Source: SXVE01 sp036388895 (lineage in GTDB: Bacteria > Acidobacteriota > Blastocatellia > Pyrinomonadales > Pyrinomonadaceae). Taken from it: a stretch of DNA of 64,000 bases. The stretch is from the NCBI GenBank assembly GCA_036388895.1, contig DASVQY010000025.1, positions 62,001-126,000 of the forward strand. Reading direction: 5' to 3'. The notes beneath the pieces were generated by a model that was given only the letters and a program-made list of their open reading frames with translations, did no database searches and was not told where the DNA came from. The position numbers were made by a program, and so were the translations under genes. Below are positions 7,164-15,882 of the stretch, in pieces (the first letter of the stretch is position 1; each line of letters starts with the position of its first letter).

Positions 7164-9968
7164 TCATTTGAGATCGCTTTCGCCGAGAAGTTTTCCCTGA
7201 AAAATCGGCTGTCCGGCTAAACTTTGACGAAACGCGAAGAAGGCGAGCGCGAGCAAAAAAATCACACACAACACGTAATCCGCCGCGTACCAGGCGGTTA
7301 ATTCGGTGGTAATAGGATAAAAAACGACGAGATGATACGCGACAATCGTTGAAGTAACCGCTAAAACTCCGAAACGCGCCGCAGTGAAAACCAAAATTGA
7401 AGGGAAAAGCATTGAAATCGCCAATCCGCTCAATGGGTGTTTCGCCGTAACCGCTCCTAAAGCGGAAAAAGCGAAAATCAGAAGCCACGCGGCGGCGACA
7501 CCGGACCGTCTATTGCGGAAAAGAACCGTAAAAAACAAAATCAGAAACACGACCATAAAGCCCTGCACCAGAGAAGCCACGAGCTGATTCGTTAAAAGAA
7601 CCGGAAAGCTGCGGATGCCGAGCAAAGCCGCGCCGTTCGGACTTGATATAAACCACGGAAGCGGCGGCGCCTCACCCAGCCATACAGGCAGATAATAGCG
7701 AAGGCTAAACGCGATAATCGCGATTGATCCGATTGTCAGCCCGATGAGAATATCGCGCCCGACGAGCGGATCGCGCCAATCGCCCGCCAGCAGGCGGTTC
7801 CAGGAAATGACGCGTTCCGGCGTGTGTCGTCTCAAATACGGCTCAAAAGCAAGGTAAATCAGACCGGCGAAACAAGACCAGAAAAGCGAGCGCTGCAATC
7901 CGTAAAGAAAGAGAAACACTTCGCCGGACGAAGCGACGTGATGCGCGCTGACCAGCCAGCTAATCATATTCAGAAAAAATAAAAAGATTATGATGCGAAA
8001 CGCGCCCTTTAAATCACTGCGCCCGGCACGCACGTTTCTGACCGCCACGAGCGCGCTGATAAACATAATCCCGAAAAACATCGAGAGCAGAATTATATCG
8101 TCAGCGCCAAAGCTGAAAGCGGCGTCGGCAAACGGTTGCCACGAAGGCTGGCTCCAGGGCTCTACGATTTCGAAATGAACGGGTTTGCCGCGGTAAGCGG
8201 AGGCTTCGACTCGAATAGAAATGTCGAATTGCTCGGGATAAACTCCCGTCCAGGCTCGGCGTTCGTCGTAGGCGTGCGGCGGCGTCCAAAGCGAATCGGC
8301 GGGCTGAAAATTATTTATGTCGAAACCGGCTTCCTTGAAAACAGGCGCCCAATCGAAATCATTTGTCGCGCTTTCCGCTTCGTCGAGCTGCGGCGGAACG
8401 CCTTCAAAGAAAATCAAACGCCCTTTCGTATCGAGGCGCATCCGCACCATCCCGGAAATCAAATTCGGCGGATCGTCAAAATTGATGAAACCGCTGCTGA
8501 ACGGGGCTATCGGCTGCCGGCTCTGCCGGTACCAGAAATGATAAACGGCAGGCTGTCCCGCGCTGAGTTTTTGCCAGCGATTTAAGCCTTGATCGTTATC
8601 GCTGATGTAATTGAGATATTTCAAATCGCGTGAAAAGCCGTGATAAGAATCGAAATAAGAATACCCGAACCTTTCCGCAATCTCGCGGCTGCGTTCGGCT
8701 AAAACTTCAGGCGATTTATCGAGCGGCACGAAGCGATGAAGCAACGCTTGTTTGGAAATCAGCGGCGCCAAAAATAGAAAAACAATAACAGCGGCGAGCA
8801 TCGAAACCGCTACGAACGGCTTGAGCGCGCCCTTTTTCGGCGCTGCGGCGACCATTTCCGGGCTTGGCGTCTCCCCGGCTTCGAGCGCGACCTGCAAAGG
8901 ATTGCCGCCGGGCAGCGCCATTGCAACGTGCAGCGCCGTCGGAGGGCGTTCCGCCGGGTCTTTTTCAAGACACTGAAAAATCACTTTTTCGACGAGCGGG
9001 TCAATGCCTTTGATGTGTTCCGAAGGATTGGTCGGAGTTTCGGTTTGATGTTTGCGAATCAGTTCGGGAATCGAATCGGCTTGAAAAGCTTGTTTTCCAG
9101 TAAAAATTTCATATAAAACCAGTCCTAAAGCATAAATGTCGCTTCTCTGAGAAATTCTTCTGCCGGTGATTTGTTCGGGCGACATATATGCCGGAGTTCC
9201 CGCGCGTATTTCATCGCGTGAAACTTCTTCCTCAAGCCCGGCGATGCCGAAATCGGTGATTCGCGCTTTGCCTTTTGAATCAATGATAATGTTTGCGGGC
9301 TTGAAATCGCGGTGCAGAATTCCGGCGTCGTGGATCGCGTGCAGCCCGACGCAAAGCTGGCGCGAAATCTCGACGGCTCTTTCCGAAGGCAGCCGACCGA
9401 CGCGTCTCAAAAGCGATGACAAATCGTCGCCGTCAATAAATTCCATCGAAAGAAAATGGCGAGTTTCGATTTCGCCGATGTCGAAAACGCGGCAGACGTT
9501 CGGGTGGGAAACCTGCCGGGCGATTCTGACTTCGCCGATAAATCTTTCCAGCGCGGCTTTATCTTTTTCTAATTTGTCGGGCAGAAACTTAAGGGCGACC
9601 GTTTGATTCAATTTTATATCTTCGGCTTTGAAAACCTCGCCCATTCCGCCTTTTCCCAAAAGTCCTAGAATTCGGTAACGACTCGCCAGAATCGTTCCGG
9701 CAACCAATTTACCGCTCCTTAAATCGCTTGCCGCATAATTCGCGACCAGCGTTTTTTTATCTTCAAACATACTGGCAACTTCAGCCGCTGCCGGTCGTTC
9801 CAAAAAACTTTCGGCGTTCTCGAAAGATTCGAGCAGTTTTTCGACTTCAAGCCGCAATTCCTCGTCGCCTGAGCAGGCTTTTTCTAGAAACTTTTTTCTT
9901 TTACCCGGCTCCAGTTCCTGCGCTGCGTCGAACAAACTCTTGATTTTTTGCCAGCGTTCCGCGTTCAT
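7164..9968 (-). CDS. Membrane Ser/Thr protein kinase (PknB-like) with multi-helix C-terminal region
   Basis: 934 residues. Residues 1-60 form the helical cap common in acidobacterial kinases paired with ECF sigma factors. The kinase domain spans about 98-350, with G-loop GKGGMG (105-110), Lys127, HRD (219-221, HRDFKPAN), DFG (239-241) and SPEQ as APE (263-266), so it should be active. A helix near 380-400 crosses the membrane. A soluble, presumably periplasmic region (about 405-630) follows, then seven or more helices (about 640-930). This tail differs from the PASTA, TPR or WD40 sensors usually attached to PknB, so its ligand is unknown. The ECF sigma factor at 11477 is the likely functional relative but lies on the opposite strand. 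Confidence 0.88.
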   Translation of the reverse strand: MNAERWQKIKSLFDAAQELEPGKRKKFLEKACSGDEELRLEVEKLLESFENAESFLERPAAAEVASMFEDKKTLVANYAASDLRSGKLVAGTILASRYRILGLLGKGGMGEVFKAEDIKLNQTVALKFLPDKLEKDKAALERFIGEVRIARQVSHPNVCRVFDIGEIETRHFLSMEFIDGDDLSSLLRRVGRLPSERAVEISRQLCVGLHAIHDAGILHRDFKPANIIIDSKGKARITDFGIAGLEEEVSRDEIRAGTPAYMSPEQITGRRISQRSDIYALGLVLYEIFTGKQAFQADSIPELIRKHQTETPTNPSEHIKGIDPLVEKVIFQCLEKDPAERPPTALHVAMALPGGNPLQVALEAGETPSPEMVAAAPKKGALKPFVAVSMLAAVIVFLFLAPLISKQALLHRFVPLDKSPEVLAERSREIAERFGYSYFDSYHGFSRDLKYLNYISDNDQGLNRWQKLSAGQPAVYHFWYRQSRQPIAPFSSGFINFDDPPNLISGMVRMRLDTKGRLIFFEGVPPQLDEAESATNDFDWAPVFKEAGFDINNFQPADSLWTPPHAYDERRAWTGVYPEQFDISIRVEASAYRGKPVHFEIVEPWSQPSWQPFADAAFSFGADDIILLSMFFGIMFISALVAVRNVRAGRSDLKGAFRIIIFLFFLNMISWLVSAHHVASSGEVFLFLYGLQRSLFWSCFAGLIYLAFEPYLRRHTPERVISWNRLLAGDWRDPLVGRDILIGLTIGSIAIIAFSLRYYLPVWLGEAPPLPWFISSPNGAALLGIRSFPVLLTNQLVASLVQGFMVVFLILFFTVLFRNRRSGVAAAWLLIFAFSALGAVTAKHPLSGLAISMLFPSILVFTAARFGVLAVTSTIVAYHLVVFYPITTELTAWYAADYVLCVIFLLALAFFAFRQSLAGQPIFQGKLLGESDLK

Positions 9969-10143
9969 CGAAATATAATCTGTTTTTCGTTTGATTTAAC
10001 ATTCGCTTAATCGTTCGTTAATAAATAAAAATTGCCCGTAATAATAATACTTTTCTTTATTCTTTCAAATTATTTCGGTGAGATTTGCTTGATTTTTCAA
10101 GTTACCGCGCCGAAAGCCGTTTTCAGAATTTATTCCGCAAATT

Positions 10144-10632
10144 TTAGTTTTCCGATTCGGCTGACCAAACTCGTAAAGCCTTTAACGAGCAAACAAACCC
10201 GAAGAACTCGGCAACGAGACGAATTCTGTTGCCCGATCTCCAAATGTCTGCGCGGGCAATTATTTCATCGGCTGGCAAATTTTCCGCATCTCTGGAAACG
10301 CTCGCGATAAGCGGCGCGAGGTACAGAATTAAAACCAACGAAACGGCAAACCCGGTAATCGTCATCAAAACGAGCCATTTTCGCGAAGCCCGCGTTCGTT
10401 TCCAAGCCGCTGTTAATGCCGCCGGCGAAACGAGAAAAATCAACGGATTGAGCGGAAAGAAAAACGGCAATTGATCGGCTGTCGAAATCGCGTTGTAAGC
10501 GGTGACCGATTCCGGCGAGTGCGACAGCCATTTCGGAACGCCGCGGGCTTCGTTAAAATATTGCCCGCCGCACCAGATGCCCTACGCTGCGACGGATGTC
10601 ATCAAAAGAAAAGCCGCAATGTATTTTCTCAT
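10144..10632 (-). pseudogene. Four-helix membrane protein (DUF1772-like) interrupted by an in-frame TAG
   Basis: Reading from the ATG at 10632, which has AGGGA a few bases upstream, the frame gives MRKYIAAFLLMTSVAA, then TAG at codon 17 (10582-10584), then GIWCGGQYFNEARGVPKW and on without a break to the stop at 10144. The amber codon sits in the first hydrophobic helix and is one substitution from a Tyr codon. The rest has three more helices and a W-x-x-x-N-R-x-R-L segment, as in DUF1772-type membrane proteins. It is third in an operon, 24 bases after the small membrane gene. Either the gene is recently dead, the base is a consensus error, or the codon is read through. No ATG, GTG or TTG lies between the stop and codon 55. 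Confidence 0.7.
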
Positions 10633-10656
10633 CGTTTTTCCCTTTTTTATTATTTT

Positions 10657-10833
10657 CTATCGCAGAATTGATTCGCTTAAAAACACGCCGTACGAGTTCG
10701 GCTGCAAAACTACCGTATGCAGCATCCAGCCGCAGACGCACAAAATAAGAATAATCAATACATTCAGCAAAAATGTGGCTAGGGCAACCGCCAGATCGGT
10801 TTCTCGTCGTGTCATCTCGTCGAGTTTGCGCAT
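10657..10833 (-). CDS. 58-residue single-helix membrane protein
   Basis: A very small gene with an excellent ribosome site (GGAAGGAGG, seven bases before ATG). The protein starts MRKLDEMTRRETDLAVALA, followed by one strongly hydrophobic helix (about residues 20-42, FLLNVLIILILCVCGWML) and a short polar tail ending SESILR. It starts one base after the stop of the SnoaL-like gene and ends 24 bases before the interrupted DUF1772-like gene, so the three are one transcript. Function unknown; it could be a partner of the neighbouring four-helix membrane protein. The length is easily missed by automatic callers. Confidence 0.7.
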   Translation of the reverse strand: MRKLDEMTRRETDLAVALATFLLNVLIILILCVCGWMLHTVVLQPNSYGVFLSESILR

Positions 10834-10834
10834 T

Positions 10835-11326
10835 TTATTTTCCTCCTTCCGGCTTTGTTTCTCGAATCGGCGTGTTTTGAAAAGCGGCGATGCTCCATTT
10901 ACCGTTTTCTTTCGTCATTATCAAAGTGTTCAAAGCGCTCCCTTTTTGCGTCTTGCCGTCCGGCGCGCGAAGTTCCAGATTCCATTCGACGTGAACGACG
11001 GCAATATCTTTTCGCAAAAAGCGAATATTTTTGATTGTCGCGGCGTTGCGGCTGTCTTTGTAAACGGTCGTAAAAATGCCTGTGTGTCCTTTTTCGATGG
11101 CGTCTTTGCCTTTGATATACATTCCGTTGACGACCACATAATCGGCATCGTCGGCAAACGGCACGGCAAAGGCTTTGCCGTCGTGCGCGTTCCATCCCGT
11201 TTCCAGTTGCTTGACGCCGGCGCGGATCGCCGCCTCGTCTTCGGATTGATCGCCGGTTCTTTGCCCGAAAATGTTGACGCTCGCGATAAACAGAACGAAC
11301 ATAAAAATCGTAAAATTTCTCAGCAT
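10835..11326 (-). CDS. Exported SnoaL/NTF2-like protein (SgcJ/EcaC type)
   Basis: 163 residues. Residues 1-22 form a signal peptide (cleavage near IFGQ). The mature part has the SgcJ/EcaC pattern: an N-terminal helix (AAIRAGVKQLETGWNAHD), DADYVVVNGMYIKGKDAI, and the barrel strands HVEWNLELRAPDGK and TLIMTKENGKWSIAAFQNT. The family has a cone-shaped NTF2 fold that binds small hydrophobic ligands; the true activity is usually unknown. First gene of a three-gene operon with the small membrane protein and the interrupted membrane gene. It is divergent from the ECF sigma factor, with a 150-base shared control region. Confidence 0.8.
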   Translation of the reverse strand: MLRNFTIFMFVLFIASVNIFGQRTGDQSEDEAAIRAGVKQLETGWNAHDGKAFAVPFADDADYVVVNGMYIKGKDAIEKGHTGIFTTVYKDSRNAATIKNIRFLRKDIAVVHVEWNLELRAPDGKTQKGSALNTLIMTKENGKWSIAAFQNTPIRETKPEGGK

Positions 11327-11431
11327 TGAATTTCCTCCAAAAAATGTTTGAATTGCCTTTGAATGTTAACGCGACATTTTTTTTCAAAAACGCTAAAAAA
11401 ATTTGGAATACGGGTTTTCAGTTCAAAAGCA

Positions 11432-11461
11432 TTGACACAAAAGTTTCGGCGGACATATTCT
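11432..11461 (+). promoter_or_regulatory. Possible sigma-70 promoter of the ECF sigma gene
   Basis: TTGACA at 11432-11437 and TATTCT at 11456-11461, with an 18-base spacer. The start codon at 11477 would lie only about nine bases past the expected transcription start, making the message almost leaderless. This is pattern matching only. Confidence 0.35.
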
Positions 11462-11476
11462 TGAAGCGAAAAAATT

Positions 11477-12052
11477 ATGAAAGGCGACGCCGAGAATCCG
11501 GGCAATTTAACGCAAATGCTGAAGCAGTGGAGCGACGGCAACCAGAGCGTTCTAAACGAATTGATGCCGCTCGTTTATGACGAATTGCGGCGGCAGGCTT
11601 CGCGTTATTTGCGGCGCGAGCGCGCCGGACACACATTGCAAACGACGGCTTTGATTCACGAAGCGTACCTGAAGTTGATTGACCAGAAAACGGTCGCGTG
11701 GCAAAACCGCTCGCATTTTTTCGCGATTGCGGCGCAGGCGATGCGAAGAATTCTGGTTGATTACGCCCGTGAAAGAAAACGCGAAAAACCCGGGGGCGCG
11801 GCGGAAAATCTGCCGATTGACGAAGCGTTTCAGATAGCCGCGAAAGAAAAAGGCGTTGATTTAATCGCGCTCGATGAAGCGTTGACGCGGCTCGCCGAAT
11901 TCGATGAACGGCAGGCTCGCATTGTCGAACTGCGATTTTTCAGCGGCTTGGATAATGACGAAACGGCGCAGGTGTTGGGCGTTTCCAACGCAACCGTGCG
12001 GCGCGACTGGAATATGGCGAAAGCCTGGCTGCACCGGCAATTATCGAAGTAA
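11477..12052 (+). CDS. ECF-type RNA polymerase sigma factor (TIGR02999-like)
   Basis: 191 residues. Region 2 (about 25-95) contains LRRQASRYLRRER and the QTTALIHEAYLKL block typical of the TIGR02999 branch, then FFAIAAQAMRRILVDYAR. Region 4 (about 130-190) holds the helix-turn-helix DETAQVLGVSNATVRRDW. It directs RNA polymerase to a small regulon. This branch is normally encoded right before a PknB-like kinase and is thought to be controlled by phosphorylation. Here the kinase with the matching N-terminal cap (7164-9968) is 1.5 kb away on the other strand, behind an unrelated operon. No anti-sigma gene is adjacent. Confidence 0.88.
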   Translation: MKGDAENPGNLTQMLKQWSDGNQSVLNELMPLVYDELRRQASRYLRRERAGHTLQTTALIHEAYLKLIDQKTVAWQNRSHFFAIAAQAMRRILVDYARERKREKPGGAAENLPIDEAFQIAAKEKGVDLIALDEALTRLAEFDERQARIVELRFFSGLDNDETAQVLGVSNATVRRDWNMAKAWLHRQLSK

Positions 12053-12089
12053 ACCGTTTTAGTAAATTGTCAGAAGCTTTAAAGCTACA

Positions 12090-12113
12090 AAGGCGGGAAA
12101 TTCATCCCGCCTT
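12090..12113. terminator. Hairpin between convergent sigma-factor and GH44 genes
   Basis: Stem AAGGCGGGA (12090-12098) pairs with 12105-12113 around a six-base loop. It has no strong T-run on either side, and could serve both converging transcripts. Confidence 0.5.
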
Positions 12114-12138
12114 CACAGTATTTACAATTTACAAAGTT

Positions 12139-14526
12139 TTATCTGATTTTGAGCTGCACCGTATTCGAAGCCGCGGAAACAAGATTTGCGCGTTTTGCTT
12201 TAATCCTGTAAACATAAGTTCCCGTCAGACTCGGTGCGGTCCAGGTTTTAACGTTAGCGTCGACTTGCGCTACCGCTGAAAAAACCGAGTTTCCGCCGCT
12301 GACTGCGCGTTCGACAATAAAACCGTCTTCGTTGCTTGAATTGTCCTGCCAATTGAGCGTAACCGTTCGCGATTTTACGCTTCCGGTCAAATTCGAAGGC
12401 GCGTTCGGCGGCGTTGTCGCAGGCGGCGTAACCGTTCCGGCATTGAGAACGTAAAGCGTAATGCTTTGCGCCGGCAATGTCGCGGAAATCGCGCCGTTGC
12501 TGACGCTCGCGTCAGCCAGTTTATTTATTTGATTTGAAGAAGTAAGCTGCCAGACTTGCGCGGCGTTCCCGCTGCCGTAATTAGCGACGTTCAAATTAAT
12601 TTGTGTTCCGCTGGTCGTTTTATTGATAACCATAACCGTCAGAGCGCCGTCGGTCGAACGAATCGCGGCAAACGCCGAAACGTTATCGGGATTCGGCGCT
12701 TGAGCAAACACGCTCGTATCGCCGAAACCGTTTTTATTGCCGTCGTAATTGCGATACATTTTCATCGCTTTGAACGTCGGCGTTGCAGCGTCGGGCGTAG
12801 TCCATCTGGTCGCCATATCCATTCCTTCGCGCCCGAGAATTCCGTAAATGTCGGCTTGCGTCGTCGCGCCGTTGATGTGATTTTCCGCGCCCCAATTGTA
12901 TTCGGTCAAACCGATTTTCGTGTTCGGATAATACTGCGCGACCCAATTTTTCATTCGCGGAACGAGCTGAACTTTATCGTTTATCCAAGATTCATCCGTG
13001 TAGTTCGGATCCCAGAGCGAACGCGTCGAACGATTGCGCCGAAGCTGCATTGATGATGAAACATCGTTGCTGAACTCGCCGCCCTGCGGGTAATAATGAA
13101 GCGTGAAAAAGTCTAAAAGACGAATGCCGCGCGTTTGCTCGTCAGCCTTGAATTGCTGCAAAAGCCACGCGACGTAATCCATATTCCCGTGCGCGGCGCG
13201 ATCCGGGAACTGCCAGTTGTTTTTCGGCGCGTACCATTGATCGTAGCCCGAAAAACGATAACCGTCCCAGCCCCATTCTTCCGGTCCGACCACTTGTGCC
13301 GACGGATCAACCGATTTTACCATCGCGGCATAATCGCGCATCTTCGCGAAAACTTCGTCCATTCTCGCGCCTTGCGGTTTTACGTCGCGGTGCGTCGAAT
13401 GCCACAGAGAATATTCATTATCTAGAATGTAGTAGCGCAGACCGCCGTACGCCGCGCCGCCCCATCGTCCCGAAAGATACTGAACCCACTCACGTTGAAA
13501 CGCAATAGAATTTGGCGCGTTCGCATCGTTCGGGTCATTTCCCGTAACATTTTGCCCGTTCGTCCAAACGCCGTTTCCAGCATCGGGAAACCATTGCCAA
13601 TCGCGGTCGGTTTGCGCGCCGTATTTTGAAATGGAAAAACTCGATAATTTCTCGCGGTTCGGTCCGACCTTTGCCACCCAATCAATCATCGGAATGGTCA
13701 GCATCGGTTCAGCGCCCGCCGTTTTCGAGGTTTGCACGAACGTGTCGCCGACTTCGCCCGGTTGGTTGGCGAACGGAATGCTTTCGAAATACCAATCACT
13801 GCCGCGATTGTCGGCGTTTTGCTGCCAGTTATAACGCGAAGTGTTGTTGCCGCCCGAACGATTGAGCGGTGCGTTTAATTCCGCAAGCTGCGCGGCGGTC
13901 GCGTGCGCCACGCCGTAAATTTGCGGGTTAATAGCGCGGCGATTCAAATTCGCGTCAACATTGATCGTCACGGCGCCCGAAGGAGTAGGCGTCGGTGTCG
14001 TCGTCGCTCCGCTGACGAGCGAAATATCGTCAACGAAAAACGTCGGCTGCGTCGCGCCGCTTACGTCTTGAAACCAAAAACCGTCAATCGTCGCATTGGC
14101 GACGCCGAGAGACGCGAGCGAAATTTTTACCTGCTGCCAGGAGTTTGCGGCAGGCGGCGATAAAACGACAGCGGTTTGCGCCGAACCATTGACTAGCGCT
14201 TGAACTTGAAGCCGCTGACCGCCCGAAGTTCCGCCGTGAATCCAAAAAACCAAATCCGTGTAACCATTTGTCGTAAACGGAGCGTGATGCAAATAAAGCG
14301 CTTGCCAAGCGCCTGCATTGACGCTCGTCGAAGCCGAGCCGGAATGAACCGGAGAAGCGTTATTGAAATTAACCGTCGCCCAGCTCCAATTCTCCCAACC
14401 GTTTTGCAGCGAATCGGTATAAATGTTCTGCGCCGTCTGCGCTCGAACGCTCATAAAACAAAAAAAGCCGATTAAAAGAGCACACACCGAAAACAGAATT
14501 CGGGCGCGCAATATTTTTTGAAACAT
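12139..14526 (-). CDS. Secreted glycoside hydrolase family 44 endoglucanase/xyloglucanase
   Basis: 795 residues. The order is signal peptide (about 1-30, ending VRAQ), a beta-sandwich carbohydrate-binding-like module (35-175), a Thr-Pro linker (TTTPTPTPS), the GH44 catalytic barrel (about 190-590), a beta-sandwich, a Pro-Thr linker and a C-terminal fibronectin type III module. The GH44 signature DNEYSLWHSTHRDV holds the acid/base Glu near residue 371, and GLTEYNWG holds the nucleophile near 541. GH44 enzymes cut internal beta-1,4 bonds in cellulose-like glucans and xyloglucan. The start at 14526 has GAGG about ten bases upstream; a TTG one codon earlier is unlikely. It stands alone, without a transporter or other CAZyme nearby. 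Confidence 0.88.
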   Translation of the reverse strand: MFQKILRARILFSVCALLIGFFCFMSVRAQTAQNIYTDSLQNGWENWSWATVNFNNASPVHSGSASTSVNAGAWQALYLHHAPFTTNGYTDLVFWIHGGTSGGQRLQVQALVNGSAQTAVVLSPPAANSWQQVKISLASLGVANATIDGFWFQDVSGATQPTFFVDDISLVSGATTTPTPTPSGAVTINVDANLNRRAINPQIYGVAHATAAQLAELNAPLNRSGGNNTSRYNWQQNADNRGSDWYFESIPFANQPGEVGDTFVQTSKTAGAEPMLTIPMIDWVAKVGPNREKLSSFSISKYGAQTDRDWQWFPDAGNGVWTNGQNVTGNDPNDANAPNSIAFQREWVQYLSGRWGGAAYGGLRYYILDNEYSLWHSTHRDVKPQGARMDEVFAKMRDYAAMVKSVDPSAQVVGPEEWGWDGYRFSGYDQWYAPKNNWQFPDRAAHGNMDYVAWLLQQFKADEQTRGIRLLDFFTLHYYPQGGEFSNDVSSSMQLRRNRSTRSLWDPNYTDESWINDKVQLVPRMKNWVAQYYPNTKIGLTEYNWGAENHINGATTQADIYGILGREGMDMATRWTTPDAATPTFKAMKMYRNYDGNKNGFGDTSVFAQAPNPDNVSAFAAIRSTDGALTVMVINKTTSGTQINLNVANYGSGNAAQVWQLTSSNQINKLADASVSNGAISATLPAQSITLYVLNAGTVTPPATTPPNAPSNLTGSVKSRTVTLNWQDNSSNEDGFIVERAVSGGNSVFSAVAQVDANVKTWTAPSLTGTYVYRIKAKRANLVSAASNTVQLKIR

Positions 14527-14663
14527 CAAAATATTTCCTCGTTTAAATTAAAATTTTTTGCGCTCTTTTGCCTGCAAAGTGATAGAGGTCACGATTAAGG
14601 TTATATTAATTTACCACAATTGAAATACAAAAATAAAGATGTTTAAACAATATTTTACAAAAT

Positions 14664-14705
14664 AAGTAAAGGCTCTTTGAAACGTTTTACAAAGAGCCTT
14701 TACTT
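14664..14705 (-). terminator. Strong hairpin terminator downstream of tdk
   Basis: A perfect 16-bp stem (14664-14679 with 14690-14705) and 10-nt loop, followed on the minus strand by ATTTTGT. It lies 96 bases past the thymidine kinase stop and upstream of the GH44 promoter region, so it probably insulates GH44 from tdk transcription. Confidence 0.7.
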
Positions 14706-14800
14706 TCCAAAAAAACTTTATTGCTGAAAATACCGGTTTCTTTCGGATTTTTATACTTTTTGATTTTACTTTCTAATCTATTTTTTCGCGGGTCAGTTTT

Positions 14801-15424
14801 CTAATCGTGAACGGTCGGCGCGTCGGAATGAGGAACAAAGCATTTGCGGCAGCGCGCTTCGTATTTGTCGGATGCTCCGACTTCGACTCGTTCAATCGAA
14901 TCGGAAGTTCGCTGCGAATAATTCGCCGTGTTGCCGCATTTGACGCAGATGGCGTGTGTTTTCGTGATGAATTCGGCGATTGATAAAAGCTGCGGCATCG
15001 GCTCGAACGGCTTTCCGGTGTAATCCTGATCGAGTCCGGCGATGATGACGCGCTTGCCGCTGTTCGCCAGTTGATTTGCCGCCGCGACGATTCCGTTGTC
15101 GAAGAATTGTCCTTCGTCAATGCCGACGACCTGCGTGTCCGACTCGATTTGCGCTATAAGCTCGGCGGCGGTCATCACCGGTTTGGAAAGATGCGTCATC
15201 CCGGAGTGCGAAGCGATTTGCTCAATCGAATAGCGATTATCAATTTTCGGCTTGAAAACCTGAACTTTTTGCCGCGCAATCTGCGCTCGCCGCAGCCTGC
15301 GTATCAATTCTTCCGATTTGCCCGAAAACATCGAGCCGACGATGACTTCGACCCAGCCGACTTCGCCGATTTGCCGGATTTTACGACGTTCTTCCGTATT
15401 GTCGAACGCGAATTCTTCAACCAT
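14801..15424 (-). CDS. tdk: Thymidine kinase (type II)
   Basis: 207 residues, the usual size. It phosphorylates thymidine to dTMP in the salvage pathway. Walker A is GSMFSGKS (about 31-38), Walker B lies in VVGIDEGQFF, and the lasso/zinc domain has CVKCG and CRKC cysteine pairs. The catalytic Glu is in DEGQFF. The N-terminal 25 residues (MVEEFAFDNTEERRKIRQ) are an extension relative to E. coli Tdk, but no later start fits better. It is divergent from the small zinc-ribbon gene at 15581. Confidence 0.93.
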   Translation of the reverse strand: MVEEFAFDNTEERRKIRQIGEVGWVEVIVGSMFSGKSEELIRRLRRAQIARQKVQVFKPKIDNRYSIEQIASHSGMTHLSKPVMTAAELIAQIESDTQVVGIDEGQFFDNGIVAAANQLANSGKRVIIAGLDQDYTGKPFEPMPQLLSIAEFITKTHAICVKCGNTANYSQRTSDSIERVEVGASDKYEARCRKCFVPHSDAPTVHD

Positions 15425-15580
15425 AAATTTCTGAAAGTTTTCCTGTTTACAAATTAGATTTAAAGGAAAAAAAGATTAGCACGAACGCGGCGAAAAGTCA
15501 TTCGTCCGAAATTTGAAAACAAACGCTCGCGGCGCGTTTTCGTTATTAAATTCTTTCCGCGATTTTGCTATTCTTTTCTC

Positions 15581-15775
15581 GTGAAGTTAAAAATTTGCCC
15601 GACCTGTAAACGACCTTATTTGGCGGAAAAGGAATTATGCCCGCATTGCCCCGAACCTTACACCTGGAATCAAGAATCCTGGGCAAACGTCGGCTGTCTT
15701 TTGGCGATGGTCGTGCCGCTTTTTTTGATGATTTTATTCTGGCTGTTTTTTCTTTTCGGACTTTTTATGCGATGA
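15581..15775 (+). CDS. Small zinc-ribbon protein with one membrane helix
   Basis: 64 residues, GTG start. The N-terminus carries CPTCKRPY and CPHCPEPY, two CxxC pairs 17 residues apart that should hold a zinc ion. The last 28 residues form one very hydrophobic helix (GCLLAMVVPLFLMILFWLFF). The topology suggests a cytoplasmic zinc ribbon anchored in the inner membrane. No partner is obvious; the flanking genes are convergent or divergent. Confidence 0.6.
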   Translation: MKLKICPTCKRPYLAEKELCPHCPEPYTWNQESWANVGCLLAMVVPLFLMILFWLFFLFGLFMR

Positions 15776-15779
15776 AAAC

Positions 15780-15882
15780 CAGGTGAGAAGGGAGAAATAA
15801 GCAAATAATTGTTCTTAATCATTAGTTCTCACTTTTAACTTTTCACTTCACTTTTCACTTCCCATTACTCACGTCTCACCTG
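15780..15882. repeat. Intergenic inverted repeat with tandem CTTTTCACTT-like words
   Basis: CAGGTGAGA (15780-15788) pairs with TCTCACCTG (15874-15882). Between them lies a pyrimidine-rich run of degenerate tandem units (ACTTTTAACTTTTCACTTC, CTTTTCACTTCCC) opposite a purine-rich left side. The right end overlaps the last codons of the PBP4 gene. It probably ends both converging transcripts and belongs to the class of word repeats seen elsewhere in this window. Confidence 0.5.

Noticed and set aside
10502..11329. 275-codon plus-strand frame
   Set aside because: It lies antisense to a SnoaL-like gene and a small membrane gene that both have ribosome sites or clear domains; the translation is Phe/Arg-rich without logic.
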